From Dipteris shenzhenensis (taxonomy: Eukaryota; Polypodiophyta; Polypodiopsida; Gleicheniales), in the NCBI GenBank assembly GCA_047967505.1, contig CM106540.1: a stretch of DNA of 64,000 nucleotides. The stretch is one strand, 5' to 3'. The notes beneath the pieces were generated by a model. That model did no database searches, was not told where the DNA came from, and saw nothing but the letters and a program-made list of their open reading frames with translations. Both the position numbers and the translations under genes were made by a program. Numbering within the stretch: position 1 is the stretch's first letter; each line of letters opens with the position of its first letter. Of this stretch, positions 11,144-22,922 are shown piece by piece.

Positions 11144-11942
11144 ACTCTCCCCTCATATCTTGATTGTGGTGCGCCTTACCCCAACACACTAAGTGTATGA
11201 GCTATGGACTATAACCTTGTTGAATGAAGAGCACTTATGGCCAATCAAAACTACCATAAGTAGAAGTCTCTTTACCATTGGTATGATTGCAAGTACCATT
11301 GTTCTAACACCATTTACTACTGTGTTTTTAAAAACTATGCTGGCATGTGGAAACTAGTTTCATTGTACTTACTATTAGTATATTAACCACCATTTCTTGA
11401 ACATTTATCTAGTTCATTGGTGGATTTGATTGGTGACCAATGTGATCATGAAAGATATTGATTTGCACACAACCTTCTCTTAGATATTAAATTGTAAGAA
11501 CCCTAGACCCATAGACCCTAAACCCTAAATCCTTAAAACCCTCATCTTTGGTCCTAAAAGCAATATGTTTTACAAAACCCTAGAAACCTTGCCATAATTT
11601 TAAAAATTTTGGGATTTGAGCAAGAGGTTATGTTGTACCCAAGATATTTCTTGAGCAATAGATTTTCTCTTCTAGTGATAGGTTGCATGCAATAGAACCT
11701 TTTTGCATGAACAACAGGTCGGTGCAGCTCAACCCATTTCTCAAATCGAGAAAAATGTAAAAATTGAACTTTTCTCAAACAATAGGTATTTTGTTAATGT
11801 CTTTCAAAATTTGTTAACCCATTATTCACAAATTCATTCCCAACATGCATAAAAATAATAAATAGACGTTGATTGAGAAATATGTGCCAACTATGTTACT
11901 CCAATAAATTTAAGAATTCTACAACTGAGATATTTTATAAGT
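11140..11942. other. Non-coding stretch with weak telomere-like motif
   Basis: No gene is seen. At 11499-11543 there are several imperfect CCCTAAA/CCCTAGA-like units (AACCCTAGACCC, GACCCTAAACCCTAAAT), too degraded to call a telomere array. Confidence 0.5.
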
Positions 11943-11945
11943 GAT

Positions 11946-12206
11946 ATGCCAGATGCATATCACCATAAAAGAGGCCTGGAAGAACTCCCTCCACATGCCA
12001 AGTTGCTTGGTCTGTCAAATTCGAATGTGCCTAATCCTAAAACAGTTTCAAAACACCTCAAAGATGCAACTAGAAGCATGGAGAGGGCAAAGAAAATAGG
12101 TTTAACTTCTTCAGAGACGCGTACCACGTGTTGGCTAGTTGATCTTGCCTCATTGATGAATATTAACTCTAATGTTAAGACAGTCTCGGTATTGTCTTGG
12201 GCTTGA
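11946..12206 (+). other. Unrecognised short open frame next to copia
   Basis: An 86-codon frame (for example KTVSKHLKDATRSMERAKKI) reads like protein but matches no family I know. It ends before the microsatellite that precedes the copia fragment. It could be a gene exon or part of an older element; there is no clear start context or splice signal. Low confidence that it is coding. Confidence 0.2.
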
Positions 12207-12294
12207 CTCTCTCTGACGGAAATCTCTCTCACGACGGTCTTTGTTTGTCCATCAGATGGACAAGCACAACTCTTTCTCTCTGTCTTTGCCCACT

Positions 12295-12295
<1 letters not shown>

Positions 12296-12340
<45 letters not shown>
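12296..12340. repeat. (TC)n(TA)n compound microsatellite
   Basis: A TC run of about 20 bases passes directly into a TA run of about 22 bases. It sits just before the first recognisable copia codon. Confidence 0.95.
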
Positions 12341-12344
12341 CAAA

Positions 12345-14081
12345 TACGACAACGGCAAAGTCAATGTCACATCCACGGCAAATGGAAAGGTGGTGGCTCA
12401 AGGAGTCAAGGAGCATGGGCTATATCGGCTCAACGCTCTGTTGATGCACGGGAACCATGGCAGAATTATGGCATGAGCGGTTCAATCACGTCAATTATGA
12501 CACTCTTGCCGAGATGCAAAAGTCAAAGATGGTGGATAGACTTCCACCAATTGCAAGCAATGATCGTGTTTGCAAGGCTTGCTTGGAGGGCAAGCAACAC
12601 AGGGATAGGTTCCCACTGGCCTCATCAAGGGCCAAGAAGCCACTGGAGTTGGTTCATTCCGACATCTGTGGCCCAATGTCAACAAATTCATTCACAGGTT
12701 TGCAGTATTCTCTTTTATTTGTGGATGATTTCAGTCGCATGACGTGGGCATTCTGCCTGGCCAAGAAGTCTCAAGCTTATGAGAAATTCAAAGACTAGAA
12801 GGCCTAGGTAGAGAAGGAGAGGGGGGAGGTAATCAAATCCTTTCGCAAAGACAGAGGGGGAGAGTTCACTTCTACCGAGTTCAATGTATTTTGCAAGAAG
12901 CACGGGATCAAGAGCCAGCTCACTACAACTCGCACATATCAACAGAATGGAGTTGCTAAGAGGAAGCACAGGACTGTCACAGAGAAAGGTTTGACGATGT
13001 TGCGAGGGAGGAATCTCTCGAAAGCTTACTAGGGTGAAGCCATGAACACTGCCGTTCACATCCTCAACAAAACCAAGACCAAGGCTGTTGATGATAAGAC
13101 TCCATATGAAGCTTACTATGGTAAGAAGGCAATAATATCTCATTTACGGATTTTCGGTTCTAATGCATTTGTTCATGTGCATAAAGATGAGCGGATGAAG
13201 CTTGATTCCCATAGTCGAAGATATATCTTCGTGGGATACAATGAAGAATCCAAGGCCTATCGTCTTTTTGACCCAGAAGAGAAGAAGATCCTTATCAGCA
13301 GGGACGTGATCTTTAAGGAGTCAGAGCCACAGCCTACAGAAGAGGTTCTTGAACTTCCGTCATTACCCCACCCAAGGTCACCATCCAAGAGGTGGAGATA
13401 ACTGAAGACCCCAAGGAGGAGGAGGCGACTCCAGCAAAGACACCTCCATCAGAGAAGAAGCTACCTCAGTGGTATTTGAAGACTTTAGTAGACTCATGGG
13501 TCACGGACATTCCCGAGAGCAGTTCCGGAGTGCGGCGGTATCAACGCAACACGAAGACTCTCTCCATGATGGTGGCTCAGCTTGAGGAGCCCCATTCCTT
13601 CCAGGAAGCGAAGGATATTCCAGAATGGCAAGAAGCGAAGGATATTCCAAAATGGCAGGAAGCCATGCAGACAGAGATGGATGCCATTTTGAAAAATGAC
13701 ACATGGGATTTAGTGCCCAAACCAACCAAGCAGCAGGTCATTGGGACTAAATGGGTGTACAAGCTTAAGTTCAAGTCAGATGGGAGATTGGACAAGTACA
13801 AAGCGAGATTGGTGGTGAAAGGCTATGCACAGTCAGAAGGACTTGACTTCGACGAGACCTTCGCCCCCACAGCCAAGATGGTGACCATTCAGACACTCAT
13901 TGCCTTGGCTGCTCATCACAGTTGGCCTATTTTTCAGATGGATGTCAAGTCTGCATTTTTTTAATGGAACCCTGGAGGAGGAGGTATATGTGGCACAGCC
14001 ACCAGGATTTCAGATTCCAGGATCCCCATCGAAAGTCTGCAAACTGAAGAGGGCCTTATACGGGCTGAAACACGCCCCAGA
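12345..14081 (+). mobile_element. Ty1/copia pol fragment 1 (integrase to start of RT), broken
   Basis: The order is that of copia pol: GAG-pre-integrase region (LYRLNALLMHGNH, then AELWHERFNHV after a frame change), a zinc finger segment (VCKACLEGKQH), integrase core (LELVHSDICGPM, FVDDFSRMTWAF, KDRGGEF, QQNGVAKRKHRT), then the RT start (WDLVPKPTKQQVIGTKWVYK, YKARLVVKGYAQ, FAPTAKM). Stops lie at 12796, 12805 and 13030; frame changes lie near 13368 (C-run) and in a seven-T run near 13957. A 27-bp stretch is duplicated in tandem near 13604-13660 (EAKDIPEWQ, EAKDIPKWQ). The text stops after [11 protein letters not shown], before the catalytic YVDD. Gag, protease, most of RT and RNase H are absent. 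Confidence 0.93.
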
Positions 14082-14099
14082 GCTCGATACCAGGGGTCG

Positions 14100-15074
14100 G
14101 TGCAGTTAGCTGAAGCCAACTGGCCTAGTCGGCCAGTTTGAGGGCTCCAGGCCCTCCTATAAAAAGCCCCCCACTCCCCCCTCATTTCTCATCCCCTGCA
14201 CTGACAGGCCTTGCACCGGCAAGCGTACAGGGAGGGGAGAACACTCAGCTTTTGTTGACAGCAGCCTTGCTGTCCTCTGTGCTCATCTTTGAGCTTTTGT
14301 CTGCCCACATCTGTGGAAGAATATATATCTGAGTTTTGTCTCTATCTCTTTGAGTGTTGTTTCAGCTGCGATCGGCGGGAGTGTGAGGAGTGAGTGATTC
14401 TATCCTCTACTTTCCAGCATCTCCTCCCTGTGGCCCTATGTTGGACATGTGCCACTGTCACACCCGTTGGCCATGCCACTGGTCTGGTGAACATAGAGGA
14501 AAAATCCCCGAGCCTGATCTATGCATCGACCCATGTCTCTTGCTCCAGGCCTCAGCTACATCATCTCCCTAGGTCCATGCTATCTGGCTGACACTCCCCC
14601 TCCGTCATTTGCAAACATTGCTCTCCCCCTCTTTCTGGTGCATACTCTCCTACAGCCTCTCCTTCTGCAGCAACTCCCATAGTAGCTCCTCTTGCCTTTG
14701 CAGCTCCTTCCCTACGCAGTCCAAGCAGTACTTCTTCCTGCTCCTTCCTCTGTAGCAGCTCCTCCTACTCCAGCAGCAGCAGCAGCACCAGCCCCTTCTG
14801 TAGCTCCTCCTGCTCCTTCTGCAGCAGCAGCTTCCCCTTCTTCTCCTCCTCCTGCAGCAGGTCTGCAACAAGTCCTTCTGCAAACAGCCCTTTCTGAGGC
14901 AGCTCTGCAGCTTCTTTTGCAGCAGCCCTTCTGCCAACTATTTTCCCACACAATTTTGCAGTGAAAGACTCCCTAAGCAATCCTATTCTCTCCGAGCAGC
15001 TATACTTAAACTTCGAGCCAATTCTGTAGCAGATTCACATTGTTTTCTGCATCGTTTTTGAAGTGGCATCAGAG
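14100..15074 (+). promoter_or_regulatory. Possible LTR with TATA box and primer-binding site
   Basis: Copia text ends at about 14081 and different sequence follows. It has a TATA-like box (CTATAAAAAGCC, near 14158), a long CT/CAG-rich tract (14650-14935) and, at 15064-15074, TGGCATCAGAG. This differs by one base from the tRNA-iMet primer site TGGTATCAGAG used by plant copia elements. This fits the 5' LTR and leader of another element inserted into or replacing copia fragment 1. The left LTR end is not certain and no coding region follows. The open frames in the CAG-rich tract are low complexity. Confidence 0.35.
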
Positions 15075-15360
15075 AAGTAGAAGCACACAGTTGTGCTGAA
15101 TCAGAATCTCGTTTTCAAAGCATTGGCTAAGTGTTACCGATGTGTGTAGGCATCTTCCATCAGGATTGGAGAGCGCTTTGCCTTGAGCACCCTAACTAGG
15201 CTATCTATTGAGACACTGTTGTTTAAATAGACTTACTACTCAGCTTTGAGCTTCATTTTCATGACTTGTACAGTTGGGTCTCAAGTTTGAAAGGTGTTGA
15301 TAAGATTTACTTCAACATCTTGATCTTGTATCTCATTGTAATAAAGGGAAAAAGGCGGCC

Positions 15361-15390
15361 GGGGGGGGGGGGGGGGGGGGGGGCGGGGGG
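15361..15390. repeat. Poly-G tract
   Basis: 23 consecutive G, one C, then six more G. Such a run is unstable in replication and error-prone in sequencing, so its length should be treated as approximate. Confidence 0.9.
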
Positions 15391-15698
15391 TACTTGGCCC
15401 CTTAATCATGTGTTCATCTTTTCTCAAGCAATATTGTACATTTCAGTTTTCGTCTTGCAAATTTATGTAGTAAAGCAATATTCCACAATCTTGTGCAAAG
15501 CAATCTTGCCCCTTCCCCTTTAAGAGAGCCACTGAAACACTTCATCAGCATATAGTAAGAGCAGAAGCACCATGTGACCTAGAGTCGACCTCCCTTCACC
15601 CTTCTTTCCTGATGCCTTTTTGAACTGCATCCTTGTGTCCTATAGATCCTTGTTATGTAACTTCTGTGATGTAATACTTCTAGGAAACAGCAGATCCA

Positions 15699-15805
15699 AT
15701 AGCAGCCAAAGCCTGAAGAACAGACTGGTCATTGAGGTCACAGCAGCAACAGCAGCTCGAATATAGCAGCCAAAGCCTGAAGAACAGACTGGTCATTGAG
15801 GTCAC
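15699..15805. repeat. Two identical 43-bp direct repeats, period 64 bp
   Basis: The block beginning ATAGCAGCCAAAGCC and ending CATTGAGGTCAC occurs at 15699-15741 and 15763-15805 with no difference, separated by a CAGCAG-rich spacer. The identity points to a recent duplication. Confidence 0.93.
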
Positions 15806-16565
15806 TGGCTGCATGCCTGTATATGTGTGTGTGTGCACGTGTGCAAGAAATGAGGCACCACGACCAAGTAAAAGTAGTAATGAGGATTAACTATTGTCCC
15901 TAAATGGTTAGTGGCCTCAAGTGTTACTACCATAGTTTAAAAATTTCTTGTGAGCATGGCCCAGCATATACCGAGAGGTAGGATCCGAGAAAGCTGCCAT
16001 TTCTATGCTCCAGATGAAACACCGACTTTGCATTGAAGTCAAAGGTGAACATAAGCTACCAATAGACGCAGAAAGAGTAGTAAACGCTGCAGGGGATTGC
16101 ATGCAATATGCCATCTCAGAAAAAATGCCTGAAAAACAGCAAACTTACTGGGCTCATGATCTTTCGAGGAGATCGAATGACTTGCAGCTTCTCCTCGAAA
16201 TATACGAAGTGTGACAACGCCTCCCAACATCGCTGAAACCGAAAGTGACAAAAAGGTCCAACAGGAGATGTAATCCCCAGATACGCTAAAGGATAAAAGT
16301 TATAACTTCAAATTAAACTTTGAAATAACTTGTTAACAAGTTCGCTACGGACGATGTAAGAAGATGTGAAATTCTTTACTGGAAATTTTATTCCACCCCT
16401 GTTTGGTTTCAAGGAAAAGACAGTTTTTTTGAGAGGCTAATCAATTTTCGAATCGAGTCTAGCGTGGAAATCAATGGATAATCTAGAAAAGTGCAATAAT
16501 CAGACATCGAGCAGTTTTGTTGGCTATGGGCTTGTTAATTAGGCTACCCGAGTTAAGACTCTTAC

Positions 16566-17491
16566 TGTGCTCGTTTGACTCCATGGTCTGTATGAAAACT
16601 GTTGATGAGCACTGCAGTCGCCGTACCACTGAGGTAAGTGAGTTTGTAATCAACAATCAAAATCTGCCCGGCAGCCACAATGCTCTAATTAAGATAAACA
16701 ACGGATATAGGTTGCTAGCCAACGCATATCTAAAAGCTTGTACCTTACGAAGAGGAAGCACCGCCACGAGACCAAGAAAACTGACTGCAAGTAGATAGCC
16801 AATTATCCAGCCCAACCCTGGGTTTTTCACCTCTGCAGAGCTGTCTGCATGGCCTTGACCACTCGTATTAACGATATCATAAGTTCTCTGGTCCATAGCG
16901 ATGAGGTACGTACTGAACCCACCTAAAAAGTTAAGGCAAGTCTCATGAAGCTGAATGTTAATAGCTACGCTACTAAAAGTCAAGAGTCCTTTAAGGAATC
17001 ATCTTCGGCAAGTGCGATCTCGATTAAATTTGGAGGAAGCACGTATTTAACAATGCAAGGTATCTGGTAATCTGGGAATGGCAAATGCAATCCGTACCAC
17101 TAAAAGCGACGCCATAACAGGCGACTATGCAAGTCTGGATCACTGTGTTTTCTTGTCTGGTGAAGGGCTTATGTGCAATGCCTATCCTAGTAAGCAAGCT
17201 CATCCAAGATTTGATGCAGAAAAAGCTAAGCAGACCCGCCGATACATTGAGAGAGGGGATAATTCCAGTCGTCAAGCTAAGCTTATGAATGATGATGCAG
17301 AAAAGAGCACCCAAAATTGCACTGACTACGATGCCACGGACCGTGACTTGAGCAGTCCACAGAGGGATCTCTGTGAGGGCAGCCTCCCCAAGTTTTTCAT
17401 TCTCTTCGTCTTGTTGGTCGAAGGAACTTCGGAAGCATCAACACTGTGTGGGATCTTTCCTGCGGCTGTGGGTTTCGATCTCGAATGCCAT
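16566..17491 (-). pseudogene. YSL: YSL-type metal-nicotianamine transporter, first three exons with one nonsense codon
   Basis: YSL proteins (OPT family) move metal-nicotianamine complexes across membranes. Exon 1 (17491-17098) opens MAFEIETHSRRKDPTQC, then TGA at 17438-17440, then an open frame with IPLWTAQVTVR, LTTGIIPSLNVSAGLL and FTRQENTVIQTCIVA, all YSL hallmarks. Intron 1 (17097-16923) and intron 2 (16743-16664) have GT/AG ends and keep the frame: VAFSG joins GGFSTYL, and exon 2 (16922-16744, 60 codons with the split one) ends LGLVAVLPLRK. Exon 3 (16663-16566) gives [19 protein letters not shown], where the family usually has YPSGTA, and meets a good donor (GTAAGAGT). I find no convincing fourth exon: about 223 of some 650-700 residues are present. 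Either a pseudogene or a truncated copy; another start beyond the stop is possible. Confidence 0.88.
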
Positions 17492-17527
17492 CTTCTTCCA
17501 AATCGGTAGCTGGCGAGAGATTCCGTG

Positions 17528-17703
17528 CTCGGATCTGCAGTCAAAATGCAGAAGCTGATGATCAAGAGAGACAGCAATTCAAATGTGCATCTGTACAGAA
17601 AGCACATTTGAATTCCCTACTCGGATCTGCAATCAAAATGCAAAAGCTGATGATCAAGAGAGACTAGAATTCGAATGTGCATCTACAGAAAGCACATTTG
17701 AAA
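17528..17703. repeat. Tandem duplication upstream of the YSL exons, period 92 bp
   Basis: Two copies begin CTCGGATCTGCA and include AAGCTGATGATCAAGAGAGA and GAAAGCACATTTGAA, with a few differences. They lie just upstream of the YSL start on the minus strand, in its presumed promoter or 5' leader. Confidence 0.85.
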
Positions 17704-19819
17704 GAGAGACAATTGTAGAGAAAGCAATTGAGTGCTAGATTCAGGCATATGTCTTCTTTCTTTATACGGCCACAAGTTAGTCTTCGTTCACAATTCAAAG
17801 TCTTCCTTAGGCTAGTTAGTGACTAAGTAGACAAATCAGCTTTCTTTAGACGGTCATAAGTCTTCCTTATGCACGTGAGAGCACTCAAAGCACGTGCTCT
17901 CCATGCAATGATCATGCAACAAACACTTTGCTCGCCTCGAGAGAGCTTCCCCGTGTGTCTACTGTGACTCGAAGGCTAGTAGGAAGCTGGCACTGCTAGC
18001 ACCTTGTTGGTAGTTCAATGGGCTTATTTTTGCTTGGTTTGAGTTATTCCTTGTTTTGTTTGTGGGAATGTGTCATGTTTTGTGTTGTAGTTGTGGTGAT
18101 ATTGCAGTGTTGGTTGTCTTTAATTGGTTATTTTTGTGATGAAGGATGCTCCTAATGGTTTGTCTTTAGCACTTGGTGTTGTTCAACTTGAGTGAGGTTG
18201 GCAATAGCAAATTGGTAGCATATTTCGTTGATGTGTTGTTAAGGTTAGTTGGAAAGGTTGTTAAGTAGGTGTTGGTTTCTTAGAAGGAGGCTTTTGGTGT
18301 TGTTTCGAATGATCATTGTGACTCGAGAGGCTTGTTTAGGCTGCTCAATGTTGTTCTAATATGTGTTTTTGTGATCTTAGTTTGATCTATTCATTTTACA
18401 GGTGGTTGTCCCAATTTTCAAGATTCTAAAGGTATAGTTGAATTTATTTGTTGATGTACTTATTTGCACTTGTTTGTGTTTTGTATCTATGGAGGTCTTC
18501 TTTGATTGTTTTTTAGTTTTGCAGATTGTACTGTTCATGGTTCTGGTTGTTCATCCGAGGGATGGTGTCCAGGATTTTGTTGGTCTGAATGGCATTGATG
18601 ATGATTTTCCATGTTGAAGCGGAGAGTGCTAGTGATTGTGTTGGTTGTCCTAAGGGTTCACGCTATTTGGTAGGATTCATAAGGAGGGAGCAAGAGGTAT
18701 TTAGAGCTCATTTGGTATGAGTGAGCTTCCCTTTGATATTTTTAAGAATTTACTTTAATTACTTTGAAAATCTATTTTTAGCTTTTCACATGATTTTTAT
18801 AACTTTAAAACTTCTTTTTTTTTAATTTGAGATTAGTGGTATATGTTATTTCCTAGATCATTCTATGTGATTTGTATGAGGATTAAGGCTTGCTCTTTTA
18901 AAACAAGCTAGCTACCTTCAACTTCTACCATTACATATTATCTATTAGTGCAACCGACTGCTGACCATGCTATTACAATTTGATCTTTAATTCTTTTACA
19001 CTTCTAGTGCTTATTTCTCATCACCACCTACAAGTGCTTACTCCAAGCACATAGTCCATGCAATCCAAGCACCTAGTGCTAGTTGCTTATTTTGCAGATT
19101 TGACAATAAATAGCATATCAAAAAACATTTTTTCATAATTGTGACCAATAAAACTATTGCTCTATCTATAGCAAACTACCTTTGTGATAAGAAAAGTTGG
19201 ATTATCACATTTTTTCAACACTTGTTAGAAATTCTTAGTAGTGCAAATGTGGTTATGGTTCCAAAGTTTCCCATTATGTAAATAATAACTTTATGTATTT
19301 TTTTTTCACTCAAAGTCCATCCAAATTTAAGAAAACTTTAGAAGATTCTTGTATGCAGCTTTTGTGGTCAGACACCAAAAACTAATATTTTCCAATCTTG
19401 ATTTTGTACATATCTAAGAGGCTTCGCAAGAACAATACTTGTGGAATAAGCTTGTGGATCCCACAAGATGACACAACATAAGACATGAGGACCAATCAGC
19501 GTGATGAAGAAGCTGGCAGTGAGGGAAAACTTTGTGACGATGGTGGCAGCTAGTCTCCATGACAACATCACTACTCATGTAATAATAGTGTGGGATGTGA
19601 GTATGAGTGGAGTGAATATTTTTAAATACCATGTGTATGAATTATAAATACCTTGGTATGGGAATAGATTGTTTGAGTGAGATATTATTGGATGCTATTG
19701 GGAAAATAAAGATGAGTCATGTACTTTGAGTGGCCCAAATGACTACATGGACTCCATAATGCACTAAAATAATATAGAGAGAACATGCCAAGCACATGGA
19801 CGTCAGGTGGAGGAGTGTA

Positions 19820-20235
19820 ATGTTAAGAGGAGTCCTTTTAGAATTCCTATGTGGAATATGGAGGATGTTGACATGTGGAAAAGAGAGGGTCCCCGTGGGG
19901 TCCATGTGGAAGACTCTTGACTTTCTCTCGATATTTTAAGAGTCAGGGCCACCTGTCAAAATGCTCCCAAAAGGACATTTGATGGTGACCCATGTCCTTA
20001 TGTCACCAAGGAGTGAAGGTATCTACTGGTTGGAAATATAACAAGATGAAGAAGGGTGAGAATTGCTCTATAAAACCTGAGCCACTCTCCTCCTTCTCAA
20101 TCTCCCATTTCTCTCTTTGTAGCTTTTCCATCACTTTGTATCTATCTTTTCCTTCCTTTCCACTCTCCTTAGAGCATTAGGCTCTCCCTTTTGTACCCCT
20201 CTCTTTGCTTTGGATGTCTTGAATAAAGCTTATGC
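19820..20235 (+). promoter_or_regulatory. Possible solo LTR: TATA box and polyadenylation signal
   Basis: A TATA-like box in CTCTATAAAACCTGAGCC (near 20069) is followed about 150 bases later by GAATAAAGCTTATGC (near 20220), containing an AATAAA signal, with a pyrimidine-rich stretch between. This is the compact promoter-R-polyA layout of an LTR. A TGTTAAGAGG near 19822 could be the left end. No second copy or target duplication was found, so this is tentative. Confidence 0.3.
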
Positions 20236-21457
20236 TTCCTTTTCCTCATTCTTCTCCATCTCCTTTCTCCCCGCTTCAAAGCTTAGTATGCGAGTGAGTT
20301 ATCTTCAGATCTGTTATGAGGGTATTCTCTACTCCCTTGGGCAACCTCAATTTGCTATGTATCTTGGAAGATACTCTGTATTGAAAGAAATCATAAACTG
20401 CAGTCGGGTATGGATAGTTTTGACAGTCTTTCGTAAAATGATCATAAATCTGGTTTACATGAAGCTTATATCAAAATCTTGGTATTTTTTGGATCTATCT
20501 GCTTGTATTTGGATCTCTGTTCTAAGTAAAGTTACAAAAGGTATTGTTATCTGAGTAATTGGGTCTCTTGTTCAGGATTGTTTTAGTAGTCTCTAGTAAA
20601 GCTGCAATAACTCCTCCCTTAATGGTCCAATTTTAGTTCTTATATGGATGTAAAGATCTAGTAAAGATCTATGGTTCTATAATTTTCATTCTTAAATAGA
20701 TGTTCTAGTGATCTATCAATTCATCTGTTTATTTGGATGGTTTTTCTTCCATGTAGTTGAATCACTTTCTGATATGTGCCACCCAACTCTGGTCATCCAT
20801 ACAGTGTGCCATTCTCTATAATTCTGCCTTTTATATGGGTTCTGTTCGGGTCCTGTGTGAGATTGAAAATGCTTTGTCCTAATCGTCCAATGAACATGCC
20901 TTATCAATTTACGCGTTTCACATCATTTCGCATCATGTTGAGTCACAAGATGTTCTTTCAGCAAAGGCTCATCGCCATTATTTTTGAGCTGACCGATTAG
21001 CTCAAATAAATGCTTCTCCTCATCCCTTATTATTTCCAATGCCAGAGTACAACCTCACCTTTGATGTCTATATCTTTGTTTTGATTTGAGGAGATAGAGA
21101 GTGAGCATCTCTTTAGGCTTCATTTAATGCCTCGATCTCCTCTCTCTTCTTCAATACGTGGGTTGAGACGTGACCAAAACCAAACCCCCAGTTTTGTGTC
21201 AGGTGGTAAATCCATCTTTTCATGATGGACTTCTAAAATTGCATGTACTTGTGGTTTGCATGAGAAATCATTTGCAACAACAATGTCTTTATAGGCTTAT
21301 GATGAATGTAGAACCAAATTATCGAGGATATTTTCTCAATGCAAATTCTTTTACCTTACCAATGGTTGTGTAAGGAAACAATGGATATTTTGATAGCCAA
21401 TCTGAATGAGAAAATGACCTCCTAGAAGACAACGCTTGCACAATATAGTGCATGGAT

Positions 21458-21540
21458 CACTATAAGAAACTCTGATTCATAAATCATAGTAAAACCCACT
21501 ATAAGCAACTCTGATTCATACACATCATAGTAAAACCCAC
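21458..21540. repeat. Short tandem duplication, period about 39 bp
   Basis: CACTATAAGAAACTCTGATT and its near copy CACTATAAGCAACTCTGATT, each followed by ATCATAGTAAAACCCAC or a near match. Confidence 0.8.
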
Positions 21541-21806
21541 ATGTTTCAATATCCTACTCATATGTATCTACATGACCATTTTCTTAAAATATTTTCTCCA
21601 ATATAACCGCCACCGATTTTTGCTTCAGCTAAAAGGGAATTAAATTTGGAATCACTAAGATATGATCTAAAGTAAGTGCCTTATTTAATTTCACAAAGAT
21701 TTTACAAACTTGCTTATGATTCGCATCCTATTGTGGCATTTCTCACTCTATAAGGTGATCTATTAGGTGTGTAGTCTTGGAATCGATTCTACACTCAAGT
21801 CTTTTA

Positions 21807-21945
21807 GCTTATCAAGTGGTTGGTTCTTGGTCAAATCTTTTAAGAAACAAATCAATTGTCTCCATGCTAAAGTAAAACTATTCTCACACCCAATCCTTCA
21901 GCCTATCAAGTGGTAGGTTCTTGGTCAAGTCTTTCAAGAAACAAA
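21807..21945. repeat. Interrupted direct duplication, period about 94 bp
   Basis: ATCAAGTGGTTGGTTCTTGG and ATCAAGTGGTAGGTTCTTGG start two copies, each followed by TCAA(A/G)TCTTT(T/C)AAGAAACAAATC. Confidence 0.8.
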
Positions 21946-22706
21946 TCCTGCATGCCAAACTCAAACTATTAAACTCTTGTACATAAATCAAATACAAACA
22001 TAAAGAAAACTACTTTAAGCCTAAACATGAATTTGCTATTGGATGGCACTCTCGAATAGTACAACTAAAATAATGATGTCAAATCTATAAAGTTATAGCA
22101 TAATCATCTTCTCACGATAATCGTAATAAAGAGGCTACGCCTAGTACTGGCACAGATGTCCCAAAACAATGTTGCCATCCACAGTGGTCCCACTAAGAAG
22201 CTGAGATGGTCAAGTTACCTTTGTGTTTGAACCCTCAACTATCTCCCTATCAAAACAAATTTCTTAGAAATTGGTCAATACAAATAGCTTAGAAACTACT
22301 CAAAATATGCATCTAAGTATAGTGCCAAGTGATGAGACTAACTTTATGGAGATGATGTTATGCATTTTGATCAAAGAGAAATAGTGTGGGCTAATCTCCA
22401 ACATTTCCCAAAGCTTTCAAAAAAGTATGTCCTCCACTACCCTCCTTCTCTTTCTCAACCACTTCTTAAAGTGTTCCTTTCCTTTTCCAACCTCTTGTCT
22501 TGCTTTGTTTTTTGTCCTTTAAACTTTGGAAAAGGACAATGTAGGAATTTGTGTGCATTGTTGCACCGGATAAATAAGCCCTCATCCTTGTATTTTTGCT
22601 AGGTCGCTTAAGCCACCCACTTTGTAGTGGAGCTGAGCTATTTTTGTTGTTATTTTGCTAACTCTCTATTGATTAGGATTTGGTGTACCAACCTGAAAGA
22701 GGATCA

Positions 22707-22922
22707 ATCAATTTTGTTGAAGTCATCTCTCTTTGTTATAAACTCAAGACCTTGATCTATACCAAATCTCCCACCATTATTTCTCTTTTCCTCAGCCTAT
22801 TTGCCAAGGAAATCATCAATTTTGTTGAAGTCATCTCTCTTTGTTATAAATTCAAGACCTTGAGCTATACCAAATCTCCCACCATCATTCCTCTTTTCCT
22901 TAACCTATTTTCCAAGGCAATC
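22707..22922. repeat. Tandem duplication, 108-bp unit, two copies
   Basis: Both units begin ATCAATTTTGTTGAAGTCAT and include CTATACCAAATCTCCCACCA. They differ at roughly a dozen positions. The frame is preserved because 108 is a multiple of three, which explains the open frame here; nothing else suggests coding. Confidence 0.9.

Noticed and set aside
14650-14980. Ala/Pro/Leu-rich frames
   Set aside because: CAG/CTCCTG low-complexity DNA within the LTR-like block.
15917-16251. Further YSL exons (frames with ITFDFNAK or FQAFFLRW)
   Set aside because: The FDF match is too short, the frames do not fit the phase left by exon 3, and the expected QVRCLGK and FPTFG blocks are absent.
20210-21000. 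Frames of 60-110 codons
   Set aside because: Codon and residue use look random; part of an LTR-like or intergenic stretch.
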